The notes below the pieces were generated by a model, which was not told the origin of the DNA, made no database searches, and saw only the letters and a program-made list of their open reading frames with translations. A stretch of DNA of 64,000 nucleotides from UBA6623 sp965248235 (lineage in GTDB: Bacteria; Acidobacteriota; Terriglobia; Bryobacterales; UBA6623): positions 434,001 to 498,000 of the forward strand of contig CBDFIU010000002.1 of the NCBI GenBank assembly GCA_965248235.1, written 5' to 3'. How positions within the stretch are numbered: position 1 is the stretch's first letter; each line of letters begins with the position of its first letter. The translations under genes and the position numbers were made by a program. Positions 1-7,593 of this stretch are shown here, piece after piece.

Positions 1-2102
1 CAACCCACGAGTCGCCTCTTCAACCAGGCGGCGTCTTGGTCGGTGTGGCAAAGCAGGCAGGCATTGGGGCTCTCCCGGGGGCCGAAACGCGCGGCGGCCT
101 CGGCATCGGGAATCGAGTCGATGCGGTGCGTGCCGGCCTTAAACAGCAAGCTGTTCATGATCCGCGGCATGTGGCAAGAGGTGCAACGCGAGGCTTCGCT
201 ATCGGCGGCGTGGCGAGTATGTGTTTCCGGCTTCCGGGCGTAGGGCTCGTGGCACTGCGTACACATGTGGTCGGGATTGTCGCGAAACTTCAGCGAGCGG
301 GGGTTGGTCGCGACATCGGCCGGATGCGGGTCATGGCAATTGCCGCACTGCGATTTGCCTCGTTCGTAACAGGCCGTGCGCAGAAACGATTCGACGATGA
401 AAGTCGTCTCGCGAAAGCGGCCGTCCTTGTAAAAGGCCTTTTCGGAAAATTCCAGGTAAGGGCGATGCGTGTAGCGCTTGACGAAATCATCCTCGCCCGA
501 GTAGTTCACCGCGCCGGCGCGTCCCAGTTTCGCAACGCCTGATTGCATATGGCATTGGCCGCAGATCGTAACATGCAGCCGGTGGTCGATCTTCCCGAAC
601 TCGATCGGCGGCTGATGCGCGGGTTTGTCATAAACCTCGCCCGCGGCCATTGCCTCGACGTGCGATTGAGACGGGCCGTGACACATTTCGCAGTTGATGC
701 CCGGTTCGCGAAAGTGCAGGTCGGCGGATTCGATTTCACCGCTGACGGTGCGCAACTGGCTGGTGTGGCACGGCGCGCAATTGAGTTGATAGCTGGTGGC
801 ATTGGTGTGTCGCGGAAAATCTCCGACGACCGTGCGCGCCGAGCCCGGGTCGTCGATGATCTTCCAAAAATTCAACCAGCGGCTCTCGAGTTTCGTGTAT
901 TGGATCGGGAAAACGTGAATCTCTCCGTCGGGTAATTCCGTCGCGTAGGCTTGCTGCCACTTCGAGCCGATCGTGTAGTCCACCGGGTAGCGCTTCCAAT
1001 CCCCCCCCGGCGTCAAGAAAGAGAAATAATGCCGGCCGTCACTCTCGAACATCTTCACCAACGACACATCGTCGTCGCCGAGGAATTCGTTGGCCTTCGC
1101 GAAATCACCCAGAACGTTTTCCTTCTCATAGGGCGCGAACATACGCGCCATGCCGGTTTGCCGCCAAGCCTGGTGCTCGACGGCGTGGCAACTCTCGCAA
1201 CTCGCCGAACCGGCGTACTCGAGCTTCGCCGAGGCTTTCGGAGGCCGCTGCTTCGATGCCTGGTAGGAGGGTCGCCGTGATCGCAACTCGGCAACGTAGG
1301 GCTCGAACGGCTCGCGGCTCCCCCGAGCTTTATGAATCTTGCGCAACGCGTCGAGAGCACGTGTCCGCACCGGACTGGGGGACCGCGCCGCATCGGCGTA
1401 TTCGCGCGCCGCGCGTTCGAGATCTCCCAAGCCCTGTTCAACAAAACCGAGTAGATAGGCCGCCAGTCGATTCTCGGGGTTCAAGCGGCGGCTGCGGATC
1501 AACGATTCCCTCGCTTCGCCCCAATAGTCGGCACCCTCCGCGTCGCCCCTGGCGGCCCGCGTCGCGGCGACTCGGCCGAGCACAAAATGCGCCGAGGCGC
1601 GCAACTCCGGGTCCAGCCGTTTCCATTCTTTTTCGCTGAACCGCAACGGACGCTCGAAACGCCGCAAGATCTCGATCGCCCGCCGGGCGTTTCGTTGTGC
1701 GTCGTCGAGCCGCCCCTGCTGCACCTGCAAATCGGCCAGCGGGACCAATAACAACGGATTCTCCGGCAGCAATAGCAGCGATTCTTCCCCGTAAAGCAAG
1801 GCCCGAGGATAGTCGCCCGTATCGATCGACGCCTTGGCGGCGATTTCGTAGGCCTGAGAAAGCATCCAGGAACTCGGATAGCGCGCCAGGAACGTTTCCG
1901 CCAGCCGCTTCTTCTCGCCGGATTCGGTGGTTTCGAGCAGTTGCCGAAAGGCCTCTTTTTCTTCGGCGTCCTCGATGCGGTCGAGGATGGTGAAGGGCTT
2001 TCGCTCAGCGTGGAAGGTAAACGTGTCGAGATCCTGCCCCGGCAAGGCCGTGAGCAGGGCAAGTGCCGTCAGCGGCAGGAATTTCCACGGTTGGCCGAGC
2101 AC
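1..2102 (-). CDS. TPR-octaheme cytochrome c, 3' end beyond the window
   Basis: Exported multiheme c-type cytochrome, 700 codons visible, with no stop before the left edge. The GTG start at 2102 follows AAGGA by 9 nt, and an in-frame TAA lies just upstream at 2117, so the start is well bounded. The first ~25 residues are a hydrophobic signal peptide. Residues ~40-290 are helical TPR-like repeats. Eight CXXCH haem motifs follow at residues ~302 (CESCH), 442 (CAPCH), 471 (CEMCH), 514 (CGQCH), 586 (CGNCH), 614 (CTQCH), 640 (CTSCH) and 682 (CLLCH). The architecture matches TPR/multihaem cytochromes of the cytochrome c554/NrfB-like type, presumably periplasmic electron carriers or oxidoreductases; the substrate cannot be told. 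All eight motifs are in one uninterrupted frame. Confidence 0.9.
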   Translation of the reverse strand, partial: MLGQPWKFLPLTALALLTALPGQDLDTFTFHAERKPFTILDRIEDAEEKEAFRQLLETTESGEKKRLAETFLARYPSSWMLSQAYEIAAKASIDTGDYPRALLYGEESLLLLPENPLLLVPLADLQVQQGRLDDAQRNARRAIEILRRFERPLRFSEKEWKRLDPELRASAHFVLGRVAATRAARGDAEGADYWGEARESLIRSRRLNPENRLAAYLLGFVEQGLGDLERAAREYADAARSPSPVRTRALDALRKIHKARGSREPFEPYVAELRSRRPSYQASKQRPPKASAKLEYAGSASCESCHAVEHQAWRQTGMARMFAPYEKENVLGDFAKANEFLGDDDVSLVKMFESDGRHYFSFLTPGGDWKRYPVDYTIGSKWQQAYATELPDGEIHVFPIQYTKLESRWLNFWKIIDDPGSARTVVGDFPRHTNATSYQLNCAPCHTSQLRTVSGEIESADLHFREPGINCEMCHGPSQSHVEAMAAGEVYDKPAHQPPIEFGKIDHRLHVTICGQCHMQSGVAKLGRAGAVNYSGEDDFVKRYTHRPYLEFSEKAFYKDGRFRETTFIVESFLRTACYERGKSQCGNCHDPHPADVATNPRSLKFRDNPDHMCTQCHEPYARKPETHTRHAADSEASRCTSCHMPRIMNSLLFKAGTHRIDSIPDAEAAARFGPRESPNACLLCHTDQDAAWLKRRLVG

Positions 2103-2223
2103 CCAAAGGCTTCCTTATCCGTATCCCTAAATAGATTCTTGCACGTTCACTCGAGCCGGCGACGTGGGATCGAGAATTCAGGACCGGGGGATCAGCGAAC
2201 CTATCCGGGTGGGGGTGGTTTCC

Positions 2224-2652
2224 TCAGCTCGCGCGGGACCGGGAGCTGTTCTTAGCCCGAGGTTGCTCTCTCCGAGCGCGCTTTTTGCCAAGCAAACGGG
2301 CGATTGTTCGCACCAGATCGGGCCCTTCGCTGGGTCCCTTGCCGATCACGGCGTCCGCGCCCGTGCCTTTCGGGGTCAAGCCCAGTTTCTTGGCGTAGCC
2401 GGAAAGAAGGACGACCGGCACTCGCTGATCGCGCTGCCGCAGGTTCTCAAGCACCTTGCGGCCGTTCATTTTGGGCATGCGATAGTCGGTCACGACAACA
2501 TCGAAAGCCTGCCGGCCGAACTTTTCCAGTCCTTCGGCACCGTTCGCGGCCGTCTCCACTTCGTACCCCTGCTCTTCGAGCAATGTACGTCGGGCGACGA
2601 GGCCGTGTTTGTTGTCGTCAATGAGGAGAACCCGAGGGAGACGTCGCGACAT
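2224..2652 (-). CDS. Single-domain response regulator (CheY-like receiver)
   Basis: Stand-alone receiver domain of about 142 residues. Near the N-terminus is the acidic pair in VLLIDDNKHG; the phospho-acceptor Asp is in VVVTDYRMPKMNG; the conserved Ser/Thr region is VVLLSGYAKK and the conserved Lys is in VIGKG. There is no output domain, only a basic tail (KKRARREQPR and beyond), so it probably acts by protein contact or as a phosphorelay intermediate. No histidine kinase is adjacent. The ATG at 2652 is preferred. An in-frame ATG at 2691 would add 13 residues, but it lies inside the end of a dispersed inverted repeat (2682-2862), so the repeat may supply the upstream region. Confidence 0.85.
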   Translation of the reverse strand: MSRRLPRVLLIDDNKHGLVARRTLLEEQGYEVETAANGAEGLEKFGRQAFDVVVTDYRMPKMNGRKVLENLRQRDQRVPVVLLSGYAKKLGLTPKGTGADAVIGKGPSEGPDLVRTIARLLGKKRARREQPRAKNSSRSRAS

Positions 2653-2681
2653 TTTGGGAACTTGAGCTGCCTTTCGGGGAT

Positions 2682-2862
2682 TAACCCGCATTTCTCATCG
2701 CTGACGGGCCAAGCACACGATAGGCCCGCAATTACGTCGTTGCGCTTGCTTGTCGTGCTCACCGTACTGTTCAAGTACGCCTGCGCGCGCCAAGCGGCGG
2801 GCGCCTCGTTCTGACGCGCCTCTCATGCACTTGCCTCGCCACACGATGAGAAAAGCGGGTTA
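2682..2862. repeat. Long copy of an inverted-repeat (MITE-like) element
   Basis: The ends are inverted: TAACCCGCATTTCTCATCG at 2682-2700 and CGATGAGAAAAGCGGGTTA at 2844-2862. The interior holds a GC-rich segment with hairpins around ACTGTTCAAGT. A short copy without most of the interior lies at 44109-44182. No transposase gene fits inside, so it must be non-autonomous. It fills the gap between the receiver gene and the VWFA-like gene; I see no gene in 2692-2998. Confidence 0.7.
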
Positions 2863-2998
2863 GAAAGGCGCTGTAGGTTAACAACGCCCGAAGACGCCTG
2901 TCAACGCCGCCGCATGTGATTGCAAACAGAACAGCTTGGGGCCGGAACATAAATCCGTTCTTTGTAAGTTCGGTGTCGCATCCCGCCGGCGCGGCGGT

Positions 2999-4162
2999 CT
3001 ATTCGACTTCTCGGGGCGCCGTGTAGCCGGTCTTGGCCATGATCTGGTACTTGATCGACTTGCCCTTCTGATTGACGATGCGCAGGTTCTTGTTGTTCTT
3101 TGGGTCCACCAGCCGGACTTTGATCTTGCGCCACTTCCCGTCCCGCTTGGTGTTCGTCGGGCTGTAGGTCATCGAATACTGATTCCGCATCGAATGGTGG
3201 ATCGCTCGATAGATGGTCGGGAACTCGCCGTAGAAGCGCGGGAAGAACGCCATGCCTCCGGTTTCTCGGGCGAATGTGCGCATTTGATTGTCCGCCTGCA
3301 GAAAGTCGAGCCGCTGTATCGGCCCCATCATTCCATAGGAGTCGTAGGCGATGCGAAGAGCTTGCATTAGGCCGATGGCGTACACCGTCACTCCGCCGTC
3401 TTGTATCTTGCGGCGAGCCTGGCCGAAGTTCAGCTTGCTGAAGGTATCGATGCCCGAAGCGATAAGGACAATCGATTTGCGTCCCTCGATATCTTTCATG
3501 CGCTCGATCGTGTAGGTCACAGCGTCGTAGAGATTCGATTCGCGGTAGGCGGCGATCCGTAGGCGCTGCAATGCCGCGCGGGTCTTGCCGCGGTTCTGGG
3601 TGAAGTCGCTGAGGATCTCGGGCCTGAGGTCGTAGGCCACAACGGCCACCCAATCATCCGGCTGTAGCGTGTCGACGAAGCCGTAAGTGGCCTGCAGGGT
3701 CTGATACCAGCTCTCGGTCCAATATTGCTGGAACAAGTTACTGAACTCGATCACGAGCGCCACGGTCATCGGGGCCTGCGAATGCCCGAAGCCTTGGATC
3801 TGTTGCGGGATGCCGTCCTCGGTGACCTGAAAATTCCCCTTGGGGATTCCGGGGATAAAATTACCGTTCCTGTCTACGACGGCGACATCGACGGTAACGA
3901 TGTTCGTGTCGGTCGTGAAAAGAGGATCGGTATCGTCGGGGTCTGTGCGCCGCGTGCGGGTTTCGATCTTCGGCAGCTCTTGTGGAGCGCGTTGCGGCTC
4001 CACCGACGCTCCCGGCCTCGGCCCCGGTGCGCGCCGAGGGCCCTTCGTCAACGGGCCGCTATTTTGCGCGAACGCGACGAAGACAAGCAGCAAAACCGCT
4101 GCCGGAATCGCGAGGATCGCGGCCGCCGAGCCGCGAACGTCTTTCCGAGTGCTACGAGTCAT
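2999..4162 (-). CDS. VWFA-related exported protein, acidobacterial type
   Basis: Protein of about 387 residues. The ATG at 4162 has GGGGGAC about 6 nt upstream and opens a clear signal peptide (basic MTRSTRKD, then a hydrophobic stretch ending ...VAFAQ). A Pro/Arg-rich linker (residues ~35-75) leads into VDVAVVDRNGNFIPGIPKG, the 'tell nothing but the truth' start typical of the acidobacterial VWFA-related family (TIGR03436-like). A VWA-like domain follows with VALVIEFSN in the MIDAS position and SIVLIASGIDT. The classic DxSxS is degenerate, as is common in this family. The molecular role is unknown; it is probably periplasmic or surface. It is monocistronic. An upstream ATG at 4213 lacks a ribosome site. 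Confidence 0.88.
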   Translation of the reverse strand: MTRSTRKDVRGSAAAILAIPAAVLLLVFVAFAQNSGPLTKGPRRAPGPRPGASVEPQRAPQELPKIETRTRRTDPDDTDPLFTTDTNIVTVDVAVVDRNGNFIPGIPKGNFQVTEDGIPQQIQGFGHSQAPMTVALVIEFSNLFQQYWTESWYQTLQATYGFVDTLQPDDWVAVVAYDLRPEILSDFTQNRGKTRAALQRLRIAAYRESNLYDAVTYTIERMKDIEGRKSIVLIASGIDTFSKLNFGQARRKIQDGGVTVYAIGLMQALRIAYDSYGMMGPIQRLDFLQADNQMRTFARETGGMAFFPRFYGEFPTIYRAIHHSMRNQYSMTYSPTNTKRDGKWRKIKVRLVDPKNNKNLRIVNQKGKSIKYQIMAKTGYTAPREVE

Positions 4163-4570
4163 CTTCTGTCCCCCTTCGACCGCTTTCGATGCCGCCTGCA
4201 CGACCCCGGCCATACCAACTCCCCACGATTATGGACTCCCGCGGTGAGCGCGTGGTTACGTCGCGGCTGCAACGTTGTTAGGGCCACTTCATTCTGTTGG
4301 TTCGAGGCAGGACTGTCAACCGAAGAATCAGAGGGCCGACCTCAGGAGGCTCCGATGAGACTCAAGACGATAGGGCTGCCGTGCCCCTGGCCCGTCGCTT
4401 CGGAAAAAATCGGGTACAGTCCACTTCGCGCCTGATGCGATTACTGATTTAATGGGGCTTCTTCGGTCGGCGCTCGATACAGTCCCCATTTTTTCACAGT
4501 CCCTTGCGCTCGGGGCTCTGATTCTTCTCCCGCCCGTCAAAGGGAAGCGAGGAAATCGGAGATAAGCCGC
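4163..4570. other. Intergenic region between divergent genes, with repeats
   Basis: About 400 bp without a credible gene. It holds the repeat at 4401-4503 and, right after it, a CTTGCGCTCGGGGCTCTGAT segment (4504-4523) that recurs in altered form near 21890 and 44409. Confidence 0.6.
4401..4503. repeat. Copy A of the GTGAAAAAAT/ATTTTTTCAC element
   Basis: About 103 bp. It begins CGGAAAAAATCGGGTACAGT and ends ACAGTCCCCATTTTTTCACA. The interior (CCACTTCGCGCCTGATGCGA, then TTACTGATT and CGGTCGGCGC) is shared almost base for base with the copy at 62744-62849. A minimal copy without the interior is at 21993-22036. The left arm here is degraded (CGGAAAAAAT instead of GTGAAAAAAT). Confidence 0.75.
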
Positions 4571-4576
4571 TATAAT
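4571..4576 (+). promoter_or_regulatory. -10 box TATAAT for a leaderless ferredoxin transcript
   Basis: A perfect TATAAT ends 10 nt before the ATG at 4587, so transcription would start at or next to the start codon. No purine-rich ribosome site lies at the normal distance. I see no good -35 box. Confidence 0.55.
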
Positions 4577-4586
4577 ACGGTCCGAT

Positions 4587-4997
4587 ATGAGCGAATCCAC
4601 GGACGGCACGAGTGCGGAAAGCGTTGTGTCTCCGGAAGCAGCGCCGGCCAAGCCCTCGGTCCCGACGGGCCGTTACGTTCGTCACATATTGATTTGCGCC
4701 GATCAGACCAAGCCGAAATGCGCCGCGCGGGAGCTGACGATCGATTCGTGGGATCACATCAAGAGACGCCTCAATGAGCTTGGGGTCGCATCGGGCGACG
4801 GCTGCGTTTATCGCAGTAAGGTCAACTGCTTGCGAGTGTGCGAACAAGGGCCCATCGCCGTTGTCTATCCCGAAGGCATTTGGTACCACTCGGTGACGCC
4901 CGAGGTCGCCGAGCGAATTCTTCAGGAACATCTGGTGGGTGGGAAACCCGTGGAGGAGTTCGTTTTCGCCCGCAATCCGCTCAGCGTCGACGCCTGA
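4587..4997 (+). CDS. (2Fe-2S) ferredoxin, thioredoxin-like fold
   Basis: Protein of 136 residues. After a ~28-residue disordered N-terminus (MSESTDGTSAES...) comes RHILICADQTKPKC, with the first two ligand cysteines, then CLRVCEQGPIAVVYP, with the last two. This is the Cys arrangement of thioredoxin-like [2Fe-2S] ferredoxins. It ends 9 nt before the CobA/HemD gene, so the two are probably one operon. Ferredoxins of this type next to uroporphyrinogen methyltransferase genes suggest electron supply for siroheme or corrin biosynthesis or a siroheme enzyme; that link is inference. The start is set by the TATAAT box, which leaves no leader. Confidence 0.88.
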   Translation: MSESTDGTSAESVVSPEAAPAKPSVPTGRYVRHILICADQTKPKCAARELTIDSWDHIKRRLNELGVASGDGCVYRSKVNCLRVCEQGPIAVVYPEGIWYHSVTPEVAERILQEHLVGGKPVEEFVFARNPLSVDA

Positions 4998-5006
4998 AAC
5001 CGAACG

Positions 5007-6530
5007 ATGAACGAAGCCTCCCAGACCAAGCGCCGCGGTATGGTTTCGCTGGTTGGCGCGGGCCCGGGCGATCCCGACTTGGTCACGCTACGGGGGCTGC
5101 GTGCGATCGAATCGGCCGACATCATCTTCTACGACAACCTGGCGACGCCGGCACTGTTGGCCCACGCCCCCCGGAGCGCCGAGACGAAATACGTTGGCCG
5201 GAAGCGCGCCGAGCACGCCTACTCGCAGGAAGAAATCCACCGCATGTTGATCGAGTCGGCGCGGGCCGGCAAGCGCGTCGTGCGTTTGAAGGGTGGCGAC
5301 CCGTACGTCTTCGGGCGGGGGGGTGAAGAAGCGGAGGCGCTGGCGGAGGCCGGCGTGCGGTTCGAAGTGATTCCGGGCGTTACTTCGGCCGTTGGCGTCG
5401 GGGCTTACGCCGGCATTCCGCTGACACACCGCGATTGGACCTCGGCGGCTACCTTCGTGACCGGGCACGACGTCGACGCCATCGATTGGTCGAAGCTGGG
5501 CCGTGTCGAGACTCTCGTCATCTTCATGGGGCTGACGACGTTCGAGCAAGTTTCCCACCGCTTGATCGAAAACGGCCGCTCCCCGCAAACCCCCGCCGCC
5601 GCCATTCGCTGGGGGACCCGAGGCGACCAAATCGTCGTCGAGGGAACGATCGGAACTCTCGCCTCCGAGATCGAGCAGGCGCACCTAAAGCCCCCCGCCC
5701 TAATCATCGTCGGCGAGGTCGTCTCTCTACGCCCCAAACTTAATTGGTTCGAGAAGCTGCCGCTTTTCGGGACAAGCGTTGTCGTTACCCGAGCAGGTAG
5801 TCAAGCAGGCTCTTTCAGCGCGGCCCTGCGGGCGCTTGGGGCGAACGTTGTCGAGTTGCCGACGATCGAAACGCAGGTAGTCCCGGCCGGCGGTCCTTTG
5901 GATGAAGCGATCTCCGACTTGGCGGCCTATGACTGGTTGATCTTCACAAGCGCCAACGGCGTGCGGTATTTCGTCGAGCGATTGGACCAAAGCAAGAGCG
6001 ATCTGCGCGACCTACGGGCCAAGATTTGCTGTATTGGTCCGGCGACGGCAGCGGCCGTGCGGGAGCTGCATTTGAAAGTCGACCTGCTGCCCGAGCAGTT
6101 CGTCGCGGAAGGTGTCCTCGCGGCGTTTGAGCCCTATGATCTTGACGGAAAACGGGTCTTACTGCCGAGAGCGGCTCTGGCTCGGGACGTGCTGCCGCTC
6201 GAACTTGAGAAGCGCGGAGCGCGGGTCCACGTCGCGCCGGCTTATGGCACCGTCCTTCCCGAGGCTTCCGAGGTCGCCGCGGCAAAAGTCTTCAGCGCGT
6301 CGGGAAAGCCCGACTGGGTCACCTTTACGAGTTCTTCCACGGCCAAGAATTTCGCGAAACTCGTGCCGGCCGATCGTCTGGAAGGGGTACGTGTCGCCTC
6401 GATCGGCCCGATCACGTCGGCGACGATTGGCGAGTTGGGCATGCCGGTCGATATCGAGGCGCGAGAATACACCGCGGACGGATTGATCGACGTTCTGATC
6501 GAGGCCGTCGAGAAAAGCACGTCGGCGTAG
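5007..6530 (+). CDS. cobA/hemD: Uroporphyrinogen-III C-methyltransferase / uroporphyrinogen-III synthase fusion
   Basis: Bifunctional tetrapyrrole enzyme of 507 residues. Residues ~12-250 are the SAM-dependent SUMT domain: VSLVGAGPGDPDLVTLRG at the N-terminus, VRLKGGDPYVFGRGGEE, and the VIPGVTSAVGVGAYAGIPLT region. Residues ~255-500 are the HemD domain, with VVVTRAGSQAGSFSAALRALG, DWLIFTSANGV and the C-terminal VASIGPITSATIGELG. HemD closes hydroxymethylbilane to uroporphyrinogen III and SUMT methylates C2 and C7 to precorrin-2. Such fusions are common in Firmicutes and Acidobacteria. The ferredoxin gene lies 9 nt upstream. No siroheme ferrochelatase is adjacent. Confidence 0.95.
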   Translation: MNEASQTKRRGMVSLVGAGPGDPDLVTLRGLRAIESADIIFYDNLATPALLAHAPRSAETKYVGRKRAEHAYSQEEIHRMLIESARAGKRVVRLKGGDPYVFGRGGEEAEALAEAGVRFEVIPGVTSAVGVGAYAGIPLTHRDWTSAATFVTGHDVDAIDWSKLGRVETLVIFMGLTTFEQVSHRLIENGRSPQTPAAAIRWGTRGDQIVVEGTIGTLASEIEQAHLKPPALIIVGEVVSLRPKLNWFEKLPLFGTSVVVTRAGSQAGSFSAALRALGANVVELPTIETQVVPAGGPLDEAISDLAAYDWLIFTSANGVRYFVERLDQSKSDLRDLRAKICCIGPATAAAVRELHLKVDLLPEQFVAEGVLAAFEPYDLDGKRVLLPRAALARDVLPLELEKRGARVHVAPAYGTVLPEASEVAAAKVFSASGKPDWVTFTSSSTAKNFAKLVPADRLEGVRVASIGPITSATIGELGMPVDIEAREYTADGLIDVLIEAVEKSTSA

Positions 6531-6598
6531 CGGGCCACCGGCAACGCCTGGCCGCGGGAACTTTCGCGGAGGGATTGCGTACATGAAAGCGAGGCCGC

Positions 6599-6802
6599 AT
6601 GGCGCCTACAAGAAATCCCTTGCACCGCTCTCGACAAAACAAATGGATCGCCGGTGTGTGTGGAGGCATCGCAGAATGGTTGGGCTGGGACCCGACTCTG
6701 GTACGAGTCCTCTACATTGTTGGCTCGGTTGTCTCCGTCGCTTTCCCCGGGATTGTGGTCTATCTGATCCTGTGGGTCACCATGCCCAAAGCTCATTACT
6801 AA
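6599..6802 (+). CDS. PspC-domain small membrane protein
   Basis: Protein of 67 residues. The PspC signature is clear: a short basic N-terminus (NPLHRSRQNK), WIAGVCGGIAEWLGWDPTLVR, then one transmembrane helix (LYIVGSVVSVAFPGIVVYLI) ending WVTMPK. PspC proteins act in phage-shock-type envelope stress responses, but no PspA or PspB gene is nearby. The ATG at 6599 is preferred; an in-frame ATG at 6583 is out of frame with the domain. It sits between the tetrapyrrole genes and the YbbR/GlmM pair. Confidence 0.9.
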   Translation: MAPTRNPLHRSRQNKWIAGVCGGIAEWLGWDPTLVRVLYIVGSVVSVAFPGIVVYLILWVTMPKAHY

Positions 6803-6906
6803 ACGGGTCGCCGCTTCGTCGACATCGATTGAGTCCGCCGCGCGCTCAGCGGTTGTGGGAACCTAGGTGATAGAGGCCCCATACCGTCGCTCGCGCGGCT
6901 CGGGCG

Positions 6907-7560
6907 ATGCCGATGCCCACTTCGTACGACAGTCGACCTCGTCACATGGGATTGAAAGTCCTGTCGGTCGGGTTCGCGGTCGTTGTCTGGTGGTCGTTTA
7001 TTTTCGAACAGACGGTGCAAACCTCCTTTCCCGCCGCATTACATTACACGCGCGTTCCCGAAAATCTGGAGTTGAATCCCGATCAGGCCGATACGGTCAC
7101 TTTGCTGCTCCGGGGACCGCGCGGGCGCTTGGACGAACTATCGCAATCGCCGCCGGCCGTGGAATTGGATTTGGGCGAGATCGAGGCCCCCGGCGACTAT
7201 ACGTTCGACGTCGCTGGTCCGCGCCTCAGTCTGCCCACCGGGGTCCGGTTGGTCAGGGCGATTCCCTCGCAGGTGCGGCTCTCGCTCGAGCGGTCCGCGC
7301 GGGAACAGGTTTCAATCTATCCCGATTTGGTAGGGACGCCGGAGGGCCGAACGGTGGTTACGGTGGAAGTCGTTCCGCCGCGATTGTGGGTCGTGGGTCC
7401 GGAAAGCCGCATGGCGCTGGTTCACAACGTGACTACCGATCCGATCGATCTCGCGACCGTGGTCGGCCGGCGCACCTTCTCGAGCGTCGCCTACTTGCCC
7501 GACCCCTATTTGCGCTTTGCACAACAGCCGAGCGTCGAGGTCACCGTTACGGTGCAATAG
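6907..7560 (+). CDS. YbbR/CdaR-like domain protein
   Basis: Protein of 217 residues with one N-terminal membrane segment (LKVLSVGFAVVVWWSFIFE) followed by YbbR repeats outside the membrane: VPENLELNPDQADTVTLLLRG, VRLVRAIPSQVRLSLER and VTVEVVPPRLWVVGPES. YbbR (CdaR) proteins regulate the diadenylate cyclase CdaA and usually lie in a cdaA-cdaR-glmM cluster. Here glmM follows at once but cdaA is missing; the upstream neighbour is PspC. An in-frame TAG at 6871 and no other start codon before 6907 bound the start. ATGs at 6913 and 6946 are alternatives. There is no obvious ribosome site. Confidence 0.85.
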   Translation: MPMPTSYDSRPRHMGLKVLSVGFAVVVWWSFIFEQTVQTSFPAALHYTRVPENLELNPDQADTVTLLLRGPRGRLDELSQSPPAVELDLGEIEAPGDYTFDVAGPRLSLPTGVRLVRAIPSQVRLSLERSAREQVSIYPDLVGTPEGRTVVTVEVVPPRLWVVGPESRMALVHNVTTDPIDLATVVGRRTFSSVAYLPDPYLRFAQQPSVEVTVTVQ

Positions 7561-7593
7561 CGAGCCCGCGAGGCCGGACGACATGATCGATCC

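Noticed and set aside
36..935. Two long plus-strand frames at the left edge
   Set aside because: They are the antisense of the multihaem cytochrome, whose eight CXXCH motifs lie in one minus-strand frame.
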